Assembly: GCA_020024265.1 (NCBI GenBank) | Contig: JAHHTW010000010.1 | Span: 1 to 62,090, forward strand | From: Anaerotignum sp. | GTDB lineage: Bacteria; Bacillota; Clostridia; Lachnospirales; Anaerotignaceae | Length of the DNA: 62,090 nt | Reading direction: 5' to 3' | Shown here: piece after piece, positions 35,952 through 45,783 of the stretch | Layout: each line of letters opens with the position of its first letter | How positions within the stretch are numbered: position 1 is the first letter of the stretch | Program-made: the position numbers and the translations under genes | The notes under the pieces: generated by a model | What the model saw: the letters and a program-made list of their open reading frames with translations, nothing else | What the model was told of the DNA's origin: nothing | Databases searched by the model: none

Positions 35952-36947
35952 ATGGGCAAACGTAAGAAGAAAAAAGAGCAGGCATCTTATGAAATGGATG
36001 AAAGCATGGACATAGAAGATGACGAAGATGGTGGAGGTAAGAAATCCAAGAAAAAAATATTCATCATTGTTATGATTATGCTTGGTCTGACGGTGGCAGT
36101 CATTGCATTTATGCTGGTCACAAGAGAAAAGAATATTGTGGTAGATGCCTATGTGAGCGGAGAAGAAACCGTAGATTCTCTGACAACATTGGTAGGAGAA
36201 CGCAAGATGAAAGAGGAGTTGGCTTACGAAGTAGATGGTATATCCAAGAAAGAATATGTGTATGAAGCGGATGATCAGACAGAAGCTGATTTGGAGGAAT
36301 ACACTGCTTATTTGGTAGAGGAACGTGATTTTACAAAGCTGGAAGCCAATATGGAAAATCAGCCGGAGGAAGTATTGTCCTATGAGGCATATGCGATTGC
36401 AGCTGCGCAAAAGGGCTACGTTTTTGAAGTGGAAATCATCTCACAGGAGGATCAATTCTCGATTGCGGTCAGCACACATGAGGGAAAAGATCCCAAAGCA
36501 AAGGAAGAAGAAAAACAGCGTGAATTTACCAGAAATGATGCGAAAACGCATTTTGAAAACTTCCTAACAGAGCATGGAAATTTGCCAAAGCCTTTGGAAT
36601 CGTACAGCTTGATTTTTGATGTGGGACAAACGACCATCAATGGCGAAATCTGTTATGGGATTACCGTCTATGAAGCGGGTGTGGACAACTGCAATACTTT
36701 TGTAGAAAAGTATTATATGTCTTTGAAGGATCGCAATATTTATCTGTACGATAATGTGACACGTACCAGTGCATTGGTAGAATCTCAAACTCCAGCAGGC
36801 AATCAGTCGAAAGTTCCCGAGGAAGGCAGTGTGACCGTTGGGGCAGAGGCAGAGTCGAAGGACAAAAATGCTGTAGAAGATGCGAAAGAGAGAAAAGATA
36901 CAGAAAATCAAAAAGATCAAAAAGATCAAAAAAATACAAAAGATTGA
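35952..36947 (+). CDS. Single-pass membrane protein of unknown function
   Basis: 331 residues. A highly charged, acidic/lysine-rich cytoplasmic start (residues 1-35) is followed by one transmembrane helix (~36-56: IFIIVMIMLGLTVAVIAFML), then an extracytoplasmic domain without recognised family. The last ~40 residues are low-complexity with repeated KDQ and are encoded by AAAGATCAA repeats. Start choice is unsure: the ATG at 35952 has AAGGA close by, and a GTG at 35940 is in frame. It heads a unit with the next two genes. Confidence 0.7.
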   Translation: MGKRKKKKEQASYEMDESMDIEDDEDGGGKKSKKKIFIIVMIMLGLTVAVIAFMLVTREKNIVVDAYVSGEETVDSLTTLVGERKMKEELAYEVDGISKKEYVYEADDQTEADLEEYTAYLVEERDFTKLEANMENQPEEVLSYEAYAIAAAQKGYVFEVEIISQEDQFSIAVSTHEGKDPKAKEEEKQREFTRNDAKTHFENFLTEHGNLPKPLESYSLIFDVGQTTINGEICYGITVYEAGVDNCNTFVEKYYMSLKDRNIYLYDNVTRTSALVESQTPAGNQSKVPEEGSVTVGAEAESKDKNAVEDAKERKDTENQKDQKDQKNTKD

Positions 36948-37021
36948 AAAGACAAGGACGAATAATATCATGAAAAAAGAAACGAGAAATATACAAAAAT
37001 ATGTGAATGAGGGGTGAGCGA

Positions 37022-37552
37022 ATGTATCGTTTTCGTACAACATTTGAAATGAATCAAATGCAGATACGTCGTTTTCTACTTATTTATACAAAATCAGCAA
37101 ATATGCGCAGTTTGATTGTATTTGGAAGCTTGGCATGCCTCATGCTTGGTATTGCAGTGTATTTTGCAGTAGGAAAGGGAAATATGCTAAAAATGCTGTT
37201 TTTCCTGATTGTATCGTGTATTTGCTGTGTACTGCATATGGTATTGTGCTTGCTCCGTTTGGAAATACTGACCAAGCATCCCCCCTATGCCATTGGGGGC
37301 TATCTTTCCATGGAAATGCAGGATGGATTTTTCCATGTCAATTGTTCAGGACAAATGAAAAGCTACAGCAAGGGTGACTTGATGAAGTACACAGGCAAGG
37401 GAAAAACAGAAGATTACATACTACTGAAAAAGAAAAAGCCTTTTTTTGGAAAACGAGATATGATTGTAGTACCCGCAGAAGTTTTGACGGATTTGATTCG
37501 TACAGAATTGGATCGCTTCTTAGAGGGATTGGAACAAAGCATAGAAAAATAA
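37022..37552 (+). CDS. YcxB-like two-helix membrane protein
   Basis: 176 residues: an N-terminal FRTTFEMNQMQIRRFLLIYT, two adjacent transmembrane helices (~30-75) and a C-terminal soluble domain containing YILLKKKKPFFGKRDMIVVP. This arrangement is that of YcxB-like proteins, whose function is unknown. I chose the ATG at 37022, 7 bases after GAGGGG, over the ATG at 37007. It lies between the membrane protein and the EAL-HDOD gene. Confidence 0.65.
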   Translation: MYRFRTTFEMNQMQIRRFLLIYTKSANMRSLIVFGSLACLMLGIAVYFAVGKGNMLKMLFFLIVSCICCVLHMVLCLLRLEILTKHPPYAIGGYLSMEMQDGFFHVNCSGQMKSYSKGDLMKYTGKGKTEDYILLKKKKPFFGKRDMIVVPAEVLTDLIRTELDRFLEGLEQSIEK

Positions 37553-37595
37553 TTTATGATTGTTCAAAGTATGACTGGGCGAGGAGGCGTAAAGT

Positions 37596-38885
37596 GTGAA
37601 TGTATACTTGGCAAGGCAACCGATTGTGAATCGTAAGAAAAAAACAGTTGCGTATGAGATGCTATACCGCTGTTCCGGTGAAAACTATTATTCTCCCGAC
37701 TGGGATGGTACCGATACAACCAAAAAATTGCTGCATAATATTATGCTGAATTTTGGCTTTGATTATGTGACAAAGGGCAAACGGGCATTTCTGAATTTTA
37801 CAGATACACTGTTATGTAACAATACACCCATGCTGCTGCCCTCAGATAGAGTGGTGATAGAACTGTTGGAAACCATCCAGTATACCGATGAGGTGATTGA
37901 ACAGATCCGTATGCTCAGACAATGGGGGTATGTTTTTGCTTTGGATGATTATATTGGGGATGAGGTTCCAGACACAGTCTTAGATTTGGTAGATATTATA
38001 AAAGTGGATTGGATGGGCACTGACCATAAAAAGCGTCAGGAGATTGCGGATTCCTATGCACAGGAAAAGGATCTTCTTGCAGAAAAAATAGAAACAGAGG
38101 AAGAATTTCAAGAAGCGTTACAGATGGGATTTGAATTTTTTCAGGGGTATTATTTTGCACGACCTACGCTTCATTTTAAGAAGGTTTATGACATATCTGT
38201 TGCAACATATATTCGGCTTTGGGAGGAAATCTCAGGCAGCAGCGTGGATTTGGAAAAGCTCTCTAAAATCATAGAGCTGGATATTGGTGCAACATACAAG
38301 CTGCTGTGCAAAGCCAATACATTACAGTATTTCCACATACATCGTGTACATTCCATTCAGCAGGCATTGATGATTATTGGGCTGGATGAAGTAAGGCGGT
38401 GGATTCTTCTGCTGCTTTTGAATAATCTGTCCGATAGCCACAACGAGGAGGCAGTACAGCAAGCCCTGCTGCGTGCAGTATTTGCAGAGCATATTGCACA
38501 GTATATTGCAGGAGAGCATCAGACAGGCAATTTGGCACAGCAGGCATATATGATGGGAATGTTCTCGATTGTGGATGACGAATCCAAAAAAATGCTGCAT
38601 ACGATGATGAACAGCGGACCGGCACTGCGTGATATCAGAGGCGCATTGTCTGGAAAAGATGAAATGTTGTCTGATATTTTGAATTTTATTGTGAAGTACG
38701 AACAAAATGAATGTCCGGAATCGGAGCAGGAGATTATAAAATTTTTGGAAAAGTATCATATGGATTCCGAACAGGTCGCACAGATATATTTACAAGCGGT
38801 TTGCTATGCAGAAGAAGCGTTTTGCGTGAATCCGGCAGAGATCACACCGGATTTGGGGAAACGACTGAATTTACCAGAGAAATAA
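37596..38885 (+). CDS. EAL-HDOD signalling protein (YuxH-like), second copy
   Basis: 429 residues starting at a GTG 8 bases after GAGGAGG. EAL half: YEMLYR, FLNFT, VIELLE, ALDDY, IIKVD, LLAEKIE and FFQGYYFARP, so most metal-binding positions of active EAL domains survive, although DDFG is changed to DDYI. HDOD half: ATYKLLCKANTLQYFHIHRVHSIQQALMIIGLD. It is a paralogue of the protein at 11312-12595 and better conserved in the EAL part. It may bind or slowly hydrolyse c-di-GMP; proteins of this type usually act as signalling adaptors. It is the last gene of its unit. Confidence 0.87.
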   Translation: MNVYLARQPIVNRKKKTVAYEMLYRCSGENYYSPDWDGTDTTKKLLHNIMLNFGFDYVTKGKRAFLNFTDTLLCNNTPMLLPSDRVVIELLETIQYTDEVIEQIRMLRQWGYVFALDDYIGDEVPDTVLDLVDIIKVDWMGTDHKKRQEIADSYAQEKDLLAEKIETEEEFQEALQMGFEFFQGYYFARPTLHFKKVYDISVATYIRLWEEISGSSVDLEKLSKIIELDIGATYKLLCKANTLQYFHIHRVHSIQQALMIIGLDEVRRWILLLLLNNLSDSHNEEAVQQALLRAVFAEHIAQYIAGEHQTGNLAQQAYMMGMFSIVDDESKKMLHTMMNSGPALRDIRGALSGKDEMLSDILNFIVKYEQNECPESEQEIIKFLEKYHMDSEQVAQIYLQAVCYAEEAFCVNPAEITPDLGKRLNLPEK

Positions 38886-39296
38886 AAAAGGATATATTGC
38901 TGTTTTGGTATATCCAGAAATAATCTTGCAGCAGCATATAAAGTGTCTGATACAAAATAAGCAGATGGAGTACCCAACAGCTCTATCTGCTACACAATAG
39001 CAACATATCTTTGATAGAGTAAAGGGCGTATTTGAAAAATCGCTTTGGCAGTGTTCTTGCCGAAAACAATACCATATGGATTTGTTAGGAACATATGTGG
39101 TATTGTTTTCGGAAAAAAAGCAAAGAATGAGATTTTTCAGACATGCCCTCTTTTTTTGACTTCTGCTGTATGAGGATACTGACATATGCAGCGCTTGCTT
39201 TTTTATACAAAATACGGCACTTGTCTATGGCATTTTTTTGAGATTCGCCGTATAGTGATTAGAGTATGTATATTGTATATTGAAAAGAGTGATACG
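38886..39296. other. Non-coding gap with two inverted repeats
   Basis: No gene seen. AGCAGATGGAG at 38960-38970 pairs with CTCTATCTGCT at 38981-38991 (one G-T pair). A larger inverted repeat at about 39058-39112 pairs CCGAAAACAATACCA with TGGTATTGTTTTCGG around a loop of ~23 bases and is followed by seven A's. One or both may end the preceding operon. I could not pick a confident promoter for the following transporter gene. Confidence 0.6.
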
Positions 39297-41804
39297 ATGA
39301 AAGAGGAAACAAATAAGCCCTCCTTTATGGTGCGGCTGGCAACATGGATTGTAGATAAGAGAAAGCTGTTCTTCCTGTTTTATGGTGCAGCAGCATTGTT
39401 CTCTATTTTTTCACAAAGCTGGGTATCGGTAAACGATGATTTGACTTCTTATTTGCCACAGGAAACAGAAACCAGACAAGGGCTGGATATTATGGATGCG
39501 GAATTTACCACATTCGCAACGGCACGCATTATGGTTCATAATATTACATATTCTATGGCAGATAGTCTGGTAGCGCATTTGGAGCATGTCGAAGGTGTTT
39601 CGGAAGTAAAATTTGATGAAACAGAAGATCATTACCAAGGTGCGGCAGCATTGTATGAAATAACATTCGATGGAGAGGTAGAGGATGATATTTCTCTGGA
39701 AGCGCTGGGAGAAGTCAAGAAGGTGCTTGCACCATATGACAGCTATATTTCCACAGAGGTAGGCAATAACCGCTCTGATCTTTTGGCAGAGGAAATGAAA
39801 ACAATTATTGTCATTGCGGCAGTCATCATTGTCAGTGTGCTGCTCTTGACATCCAAAGCATATATGGAAATTCCTGTTTTGCTTTTGACATTTATTGCGG
39901 CAGCAGTATTGAATAAAGGAACAAACTATTGGTTTGGAGAGATTTCGTTTATTTCAAATTCGGTCACGGTTGTGCTTCAGCTTGCATTGGCAATTGACTA
40001 TGCCATCATACTATGCCATAGGTATGGGGAAGAACGTACGCATATGGAACCAAGAGAAGCAGTGATTACTGCTTTGAGCAAGGCAATTCCGGAAATTTCT
40101 GCAAGCAGCTTGACAACCATTTCCGGACTGGCGGCTTTGATGTTTATGCAGTTTGATATTGGTTTTGATATGGGACGTGTACTGATCAAAGCGATTTTAT
40201 TCAGCCTGCTTTCCGTATTTACATTGATGCCGGGATTGCTGATGCTCTTTAGCAAAGGGATTGATCGTACACATCATCGGAATTTTGTGCCCTCCATTGA
40301 CGGGATCGGACATATTGTAGTCAAGCTGCAATATATTGTTCCACCGATTTTTGTCATTTTATTGATTGTGGGATATAAATTTTCTTCCATGTGTCCCTAT
40401 GCTTATGGGTATACACAAATTACATCGTTTCAAAAAAGTGAGCAAACCATTGCCACAGATAAGATTGAAGAAATCTTTGGCGGGCAGAATGTACTTGCTG
40501 TTGTCGTGCCAAAGGGGGACTATGACAAGGAACGTGGTATGCTGGCGGATTTGGAAAAACATAAAGAAGTCAATTCGGCATTGGGCATTGCAAACGCAGA
40601 GGCAATGGACGATTATATGCTTGCAGATGCGCTGACACCACGCCAGATGGCAGAAATGATGGATATGGACGTGGAGTTTGCAAAGCTGATGTATACAGCC
40701 TATGGAATCAAAAATGAGGAATACGGATATGTGCTTGGCAATCTGGATGAATATTCTGTACCGTTGATTGATATGCTGTTGTTTGCACATGATGAAGCAG
40801 ACAAAGGATATATGGATCTGGATGACGAGATGCAGGATGATCTGGATGAGGCATACGACAAGATTGTCGATGCACAAAAACAGCTACAGGGCGAACACTA
40901 CTCTCGTGTGGTACTGGACTTAAATATTCCCGAGGAGGGTGAACAAACCTTTGCCTTTTTGGATACCTTACGTGCGGATGTGGAGCGCTATTATGATGAT
41001 TATTATTTGGTTGGTAATACCACCAGTGATTTTGATCTCTCATCCTCTTTTGGTCGGGATAATGTTATGATTACCATATTGTCTATTGTATTTGTGGTAT
41101 TGGTTTTGCTCTTTACATTCCAGTCCATTGGTCTGCCGGTATTGCTGATTATGGTCATTCAGGGCAGTGTATGGATCAACTTTTCCATGCCGTATTTACA
41201 ACAGAGCTATTTGTTCTTCCTGAGTTATTTGGTCGTTAGTTCCATACAGATGGGGGCAAATATTGACTATGCGATTGTAATTTCGAGCCGGTATATGGAA
41301 CTGAAAAAACAAATGCCCGTGCATCAGGCGATCATTACATCGCTCAATCAGGCATTCCCTACAATCATTACATCTGGTTCGATGTTGGCTTCGGCAGGTC
41401 TTTTGATTGGCTTTATGTCTTCAGATCCGACGGTTGCTTCTATTGGGATTTGCTTGGGACGGGGTACCATATTATCCATATTCTTGGTTATGTTTGTATT
41501 GCCTGAGATTTTGATGCTGGGAGATACCATCATTGAGCGTACAAGATTTGATATCAAGCCACCGGAGGTGACAAAAGATATAGAAGGCACGGTACGTGTA
41601 TATGGACATATTCGTGGGGAAGTCCGAGGCACAATTGATGCAGAGGTACATGGCGTCATTCATGGAGAGGTGCATGCTGTGGTGGATACCAAAGGCAAAA
41701 TGGCAGAATATCAGCCCAGACTGCCAAAGCCAAAGGATGAGAACATACAGGATGATGCACAAACAGGAGAAAAGGAGGCGCAAACAAATGAAACAACGAT
41801 ATAA
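39297..41804 (+). CDS. MMPL-type RND transporter with C-terminal repeat tail
   Basis: 835 residues with two repeats of the RND plan: a helix, a large external loop, then five to six helices. Conserved parts include SNSVTVVLQLALAIDYAIIL and SIQMGANIDYAIVISSRYME, each with the intramembrane Asp used for proton coupling. Members export lipids, drugs or peptides. The cytoplasmic tail after ~755 is odd: VYGHIRGEVRGTIDAEVHGV and IHGEVHAVV form a short G-I-x-G-V-x pattern resembling a bactofilin-like beta-helix. I chose the ATG at 39297; the frame is open upstream to 39186 without a good ribosome site. The next gene overlaps it by 17 bases. Confidence 0.85.
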   Translation: MKEETNKPSFMVRLATWIVDKRKLFFLFYGAAALFSIFSQSWVSVNDDLTSYLPQETETRQGLDIMDAEFTTFATARIMVHNITYSMADSLVAHLEHVEGVSEVKFDETEDHYQGAAALYEITFDGEVEDDISLEALGEVKKVLAPYDSYISTEVGNNRSDLLAEEMKTIIVIAAVIIVSVLLLTSKAYMEIPVLLLTFIAAAVLNKGTNYWFGEISFISNSVTVVLQLALAIDYAIILCHRYGEERTHMEPREAVITALSKAIPEISASSLTTISGLAALMFMQFDIGFDMGRVLIKAILFSLLSVFTLMPGLLMLFSKGIDRTHHRNFVPSIDGIGHIVVKLQYIVPPIFVILLIVGYKFSSMCPYAYGYTQITSFQKSEQTIATDKIEEIFGGQNVLAVVVPKGDYDKERGMLADLEKHKEVNSALGIANAEAMDDYMLADALTPRQMAEMMDMDVEFAKLMYTAYGIKNEEYGYVLGNLDEYSVPLIDMLLFAHDEADKGYMDLDDEMQDDLDEAYDKIVDAQKQLQGEHYSRVVLDLNIPEEGEQTFAFLDTLRADVERYYDDYYLVGNTTSDFDLSSSFGRDNVMITILSIVFVVLVLLFTFQSIGLPVLLIMVIQGSVWINFSMPYLQQSYLFFLSYLVVSSIQMGANIDYAIVISSRYMELKKQMPVHQAIITSLNQAFPTIITSGSMLASAGLLIGFMSSDPTVASIGICLGRGTILSIFLVMFVLPEILMLGDTIIERTRFDIKPPEVTKDIEGTVRVYGHIRGEVRGTIDAEVHGVIHGEVHAVVDTKGKMAEYQPRLPKPKDENIQDDAQTGEKEAQTNETTI

Positions 41805-44800
41805 AGCATGGATCGCCTGCTTTTTGGTATGTTTGATGACAGTGGGCGTACTACCGATACAAGCCTTTGCAAAGAATACCATTTCGATTACATCTTTGGA
41901 GGATTGGAACCAATTTGTAACAGAATGTAAATTGGATCGTTGGTCTGTTGGCAAAGAGGTTGTTTTGCAAACAGATCTGGACTTGAGTGGGGTATTTCGT
42001 CCCATACCCATATTTTCCGGAAGCTTTGATGGCAATGGACATACCATTACGATTGGTAAATACAGCAAAGCAGGCTCGGATATGGGGCTTTTCCGCTATT
42101 TGAATACCGGAGCAGTCATCAAAAATCTGACTGTCTTTGGTACGTGGGAACCTTCCGGACAAAAAAGCCAAATTGGCGGGATTGTCGGGCATAACAGCGG
42201 TGCAATAGAAAACTGTGTGTTTCAAGGTGCGGTAGATGGAAAAAATAACATTGGCGGGATTGTTGGTGTTAATGAGGTGACAGGCAGTATCAAAAATTGT
42301 AAGACACGTGGTACGGTGCAGGGAGAACATTATACCGGCGGAATCGCAGGGCAGAACCTGGGCGGGATCTTCGGATGCAGCAATGAAAGTAAAGTCAATA
42401 CAGAGAACGGCGATATTACACCGAAGTTTGGTGACTTTGAAATTACTGATATCAACAATACGGAAAATTTGTCTGTGTATACAGATACAGGGGGGATTGC
42501 AGGTTTTTCTTCCGGAGTGTTGCAGGGCTGTGAAAACAATGGAGAGATTGGCTATCAGCATGTGGGCTACAATGTTGGCGGAATTGCAGGCAGACAGTCC
42601 GGCTATGTGTATGAATGTAGCAACAAGGGGAAGATATATGGCAGAAAAGATGTCGGTGGCATTGTTGGACAGCTGGAACCATATGTGATATTGCAATTCA
42701 GCAAAGATCATCTGAACCGATTGTCGGATGCTTTTTCCGGTTTGCAGGATATTATGGATGGTATGATTGAGCATACACAGGGGTCTTTGGATGATTTCAA
42801 TATTCGTATGGACAGTATTTCTGCGCTTTCGGATATGGCAAGGGATAGCGCCGATTATCTGGTAGACCGTACAGAAAACTATGTGGATCAGACCATTGAT
42901 GCAACCAACGAATTTAGCCGCAGAGCAGACCGTTTCCTTTCGGAAACGGAAAAAATGGTAGGTATGGGCTTAGATGTGGGGGATGATTTGGGTAAAGCGC
43001 TGGATCAGCTGGCATTGTCTATGGAACAGCTGGATGATTCCACACATGGTGCAAAAGCAGCACTCAATTCCTTGGAATACGGCATAACACAGGCAAGCAG
43101 TGGTGTATCAGGCTATATGAGCGCCATCAACAATGTATCTGCAAGTGTGAAAAATGTCATCAAAGTACAGATGATGGTACAGTCCGGTCAGGCAACACTG
43201 GAGGATCTGCTTCAGGCAATAGAGTCCTTAAAACGGAGCTTTGAGCGTTTGAAAAAGTCCGGTGGAGATTTGAAGGACAGTGTGGATGAAATGGAACAAA
43301 GTGTTTCCAATGCCACAGAGAGCGGAAAAAAAACGGTAGACGGTTTGCAGGAATCTCTAGATACCTTACAGCGTTCCATACAAACCATGCAAGATGTACA
43401 AGATGGTCTGTCTGATATTCTCACGGAAATGGACTGGGCAGTAACGCTTTTAAGACAGGAAGGTGCATTGCAGCTGCCGGTACCGGATGCAGAGTACAAA
43501 GAACAGGTCGATACACTCATGAATCGTACCGGTGATATTTTGGATGAATTTGGTGTTCTGCGTAAAGAATTGACGGTAGATGGTGAAACACTGATTCAGG
43601 ATATGCAGGCGATGAATGATCAGCTGCGTGTCATCATGCAGATCATGACAGATATTTATGATGATTTGCTGGAGGATAAAACAAAGGATGACGTATATGA
43701 GGACGTTACGGAAGCATACAGCAATACCACACAAGGCGCAGTACGCAGCTGTGTCAATTATGGAAAGATAGAAGGCGATGTAGGTCTTGGAGGGATCTGC
43801 GGGGCTATGGCAATCGAATATGACTTTGATCCGGAGGATGATTTGGTGGAACAGGGGGATGATTCTTTTCGGAGAAAATACAAAACAAAGAGCATACTGC
43901 ATGATTGCACAAACTATGGCTCTATAGAAGGCAGAAAAGAAGCGATTGGCGGTGTCGTGGGCAGTATGAAGCTGGGGAGTGTGCATGATTGTACCGCATA
44001 TGGGCAAATCCTCAGCGAGGAGGGGGATTATATCGGTGGGATCGCCGGAGAATCAACCTCTGTCATTCGGCGTTGTGCAGCAAAGGTAACACTTTCCGGT
44101 GATTGCTATGTGGGTGGTATTGCCGGATATGGCGAAGATATTTTCGATTGTCGTGCGATGGTTGAAATGACAGATGATCCCGAAGCAGCCGGTGCAATTG
44201 CCGGAAAAGCAGACGGCACGGTAGCAGGCAATACATTTGTAGAAGGTACATGGGGCGGTATTGATGATATCAGCTTAGCCGGAAAGGCAGAGCCTTTGCC
44301 CTATGAAACATTTTTACAGCAAAGCGATGTACCGCAGCGTTTTCATGCATTGTACTTGACATTCCTTGCGGATAATCAGGTGATAAAGGAAATACAATAT
44401 CAGTATGGAGAACGTGCAGACAGCAAGGAAATTCCACCGGTTCCGCCAAAGGACGGTACAACCGGTGTGTGGGAAAATCTGCCGGAATTTGTAAACTTTG
44501 ACCGTGTATTGGAACCGGTCTATACGCAATTCAGTTCCTCCATTGCATCGAAGGAGCTGAGAGAGGATGGCATCAGTCCCGTACTTTTGGCAGAGGGAGC
44601 TTTTGCAAATGATGCAAGCATACAAATGCGTCTTTTACAGGAAGGGGATGCAGGCTTTTACGAAGAAGGGGATTATCTGGAAGGCTGGCAGGTAGAGCTG
44701 CCAGAGGATGGTACAAAGAGTCATGTATTGCGCTATTATCCGCCGGAAACAAAAGGTAAGGTGCATTTGTATCTGGTACAGGATGGCGCCGCTACGCCAA

Positions 44801-45015
44801 TCAAAGCAGAAAAAGAAGGCAGGTATCATTGCTTTGCCGTAGAAGGCAAAGATGTGGTATTCTATGCAGTGGCTGTGCCATATGGCAAGATGCTGATTGC
44901 AGCAATCTGCATACTTGGTGGTGTTGGCGCAATACTGATTTTTGGAAATCGTAAAAAAATACAATCTGCTATGCAGAAGAAAAAAGCAGAAAAACAGGAC
45001 AAAACAAAGGAATAA
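41788..45015 (+). CDS. Surface protein with GLUG-type repeats, coiled coil and C-terminal anchor
   Basis: 1075 residues. A signal peptide ends around QAFA. GLUG-like beta-repeats follow (~100-300; IGGIVGHNSGAIENC, TGGIAGQNLGGIFGC, VGGIAGRQSGYVYEC), then about 290 residues of coiled coil with Met/Leu heptads, as in YhgE/Pip-like proteins. More GLUG repeats follow (LGGICGAM, YIGGIAGE, VGGIAGYG), a C-terminal beta domain, one transmembrane helix (LIAAICILGGVGAILIF) and a lysine-rich tail. The ATG follows AAAGGAGG and overlaps the transporter gene, so the two are coupled and probably work as a pair, perhaps an extracellular extension of the RND pump. The function is not known. Confidence 0.8.
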   Translation: MKQRYKAWIACFLVCLMTVGVLPIQAFAKNTISITSLEDWNQFVTECKLDRWSVGKEVVLQTDLDLSGVFRPIPIFSGSFDGNGHTITIGKYSKAGSDMGLFRYLNTGAVIKNLTVFGTWEPSGQKSQIGGIVGHNSGAIENCVFQGAVDGKNNIGGIVGVNEVTGSIKNCKTRGTVQGEHYTGGIAGQNLGGIFGCSNESKVNTENGDITPKFGDFEITDINNTENLSVYTDTGGIAGFSSGVLQGCENNGEIGYQHVGYNVGGIAGRQSGYVYECSNKGKIYGRKDVGGIVGQLEPYVILQFSKDHLNRLSDAFSGLQDIMDGMIEHTQGSLDDFNIRMDSISALSDMARDSADYLVDRTENYVDQTIDATNEFSRRADRFLSETEKMVGMGLDVGDDLGKALDQLALSMEQLDDSTHGAKAALNSLEYGITQASSGVSGYMSAINNVSASVKNVIKVQMMVQSGQATLEDLLQAIESLKRSFERLKKSGGDLKDSVDEMEQSVSNATESGKKTVDGLQESLDTLQRSIQTMQDVQDGLSDILTEMDWAVTLLRQEGALQLPVPDAEYKEQVDTLMNRTGDILDEFGVLRKELTVDGETLIQDMQAMNDQLRVIMQIMTDIYDDLLEDKTKDDVYEDVTEAYSNTTQGAVRSCVNYGKIEGDVGLGGICGAMAIEYDFDPEDDLVEQGDDSFRRKYKTKSILHDCTNYGSIEGRKEAIGGVVGSMKLGSVHDCTAYGQILSEEGDYIGGIAGESTSVIRRCAAKVTLSGDCYVGGIAGYGEDIFDCRAMVEMTDDPEAAGAIAGKADGTVAGNTFVEGTWGGIDDISLAGKAEPLPYETFLQQSDVPQRFHALYLTFLADNQVIKEIQYQYGERADSKEIPPVPPKDGTTGVWENLPEFVNFDRVLEPVYTQFSSSIASKELREDGISPVLLAEGAFANDASIQMRLLQEGDAGFYEEGDYLEGWQVELPEDGTKSHVLRYYPPETKGKVHLYLVQDGAATPIKAEKEGRYHCFAVEGKDVVFYAVAVPYGKMLIAAICILGGVGAILIFGNRKKIQSAMQKKKAEKQDKTKE

Positions 45016-45047
45016 GCAGCTATAACCATATCGTGATTAAAACGTAA

Positions 45048-45090
45048 AAAACAGCAGAAGCCATGTACATCGCATGGTTTCTGCTGTTTT
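45048..45090. terminator. Bidirectional terminator between convergent genes
   Basis: An 18-bp stem (AAAACAGCAGAAGCCATG against CATGGTTTCTGCTGTTTT, one G-T pair) with a 7-base loop. It serves the surface protein gene on plus and the DUF3885-like gene on minus. Confidence 0.9.
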
Positions 45091-45117
45091 GATATATAGA
45101 AGAACATATTTCAGCAA

Positions 45118-45762
45118 TCAATCCAAAATGTCTTTGACACAGAGGTCTGAAAATGTATCATCCATTCGCTTACGGTCATAGTCCAAAAGCCAGTTTGAGC
45201 ATTTTTGGTACAATTCAAGCAAAGACTGTTTTTCAGCTGCTACGATATCCAGCCCACGATCATCATAAAGATGGAACAGCAGGGCATTTTGGGTATCAAA
45301 GAAGAACACCGCAGAGGCAAGCTCCAAAAATCCGGAAAAATCGGTTTGTATGATACCATCCAAAAGAGATACAACATCGGGTGGTGTGTCTTGGCAATCC
45401 CACAAGAAGAAAATACGTACCAAAGGCGCTCCATCACTGTCGGTGGTTTCTTGTTGATATACCTGTGCAGGCTGTGGCAGATGCGCCAATGTACAAAAGC
45501 GTTCCAGAAGCTTGGGAATATCCTCTGTATTGCTATCCTTGGTACGATACAACACCCAAAGCAGAATATCGGGCTGTGCAATGGCATCATACAAAAACTT
45601 GGCACGCCAAAGTGCTTGCCTGATATAAAGCGGTTGGTCGTTTGCCAAATGGGGGTCTCCAATTTCAAAACGCAGCGCAAAGGGACTTTCATAAAATATG
45701 GGGAGCTGTAAGCGGTCATTTTGTATCCGCTGCATGGTTTGCAGCATGCGATTAAGAAGCAT
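45118..45762 (-). CDS. DUF3885-like protein
   Basis: 214 residues, soluble, no signal peptide. The pattern FALRFEIGD, then YIRQALWRAKFLYDAIAQPD, then a beta-strand WVLYRTK, and near the C-terminus IVAAEKQSLLELYQKCSNWL-LDYDR, resembles DUF3885 proteins, which have no known function and are sometimes found as immunity-like proteins. Assignment is by overall pattern only. It lies 21 bp downstream of the EamA gene on the same strand. Confidence 0.6.
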   Translation of the reverse strand: MLLNRMLQTMQRIQNDRLQLPIFYESPFALRFEIGDPHLANDQPLYIRQALWRAKFLYDAIAQPDILLWVLYRTKDSNTEDIPKLLERFCTLAHLPQPAQVYQQETTDSDGAPLVRIFFLWDCQDTPPDVVSLLDGIIQTDFSGFLELASAVFFFDTQNALLFHLYDDRGLDIVAAEKQSLLELYQKCSNWLLDYDRKRMDDTFSDLCVKDILD

Positions 45763-45783
45763 GTTTTCTCTGTTCCTTTCTAT

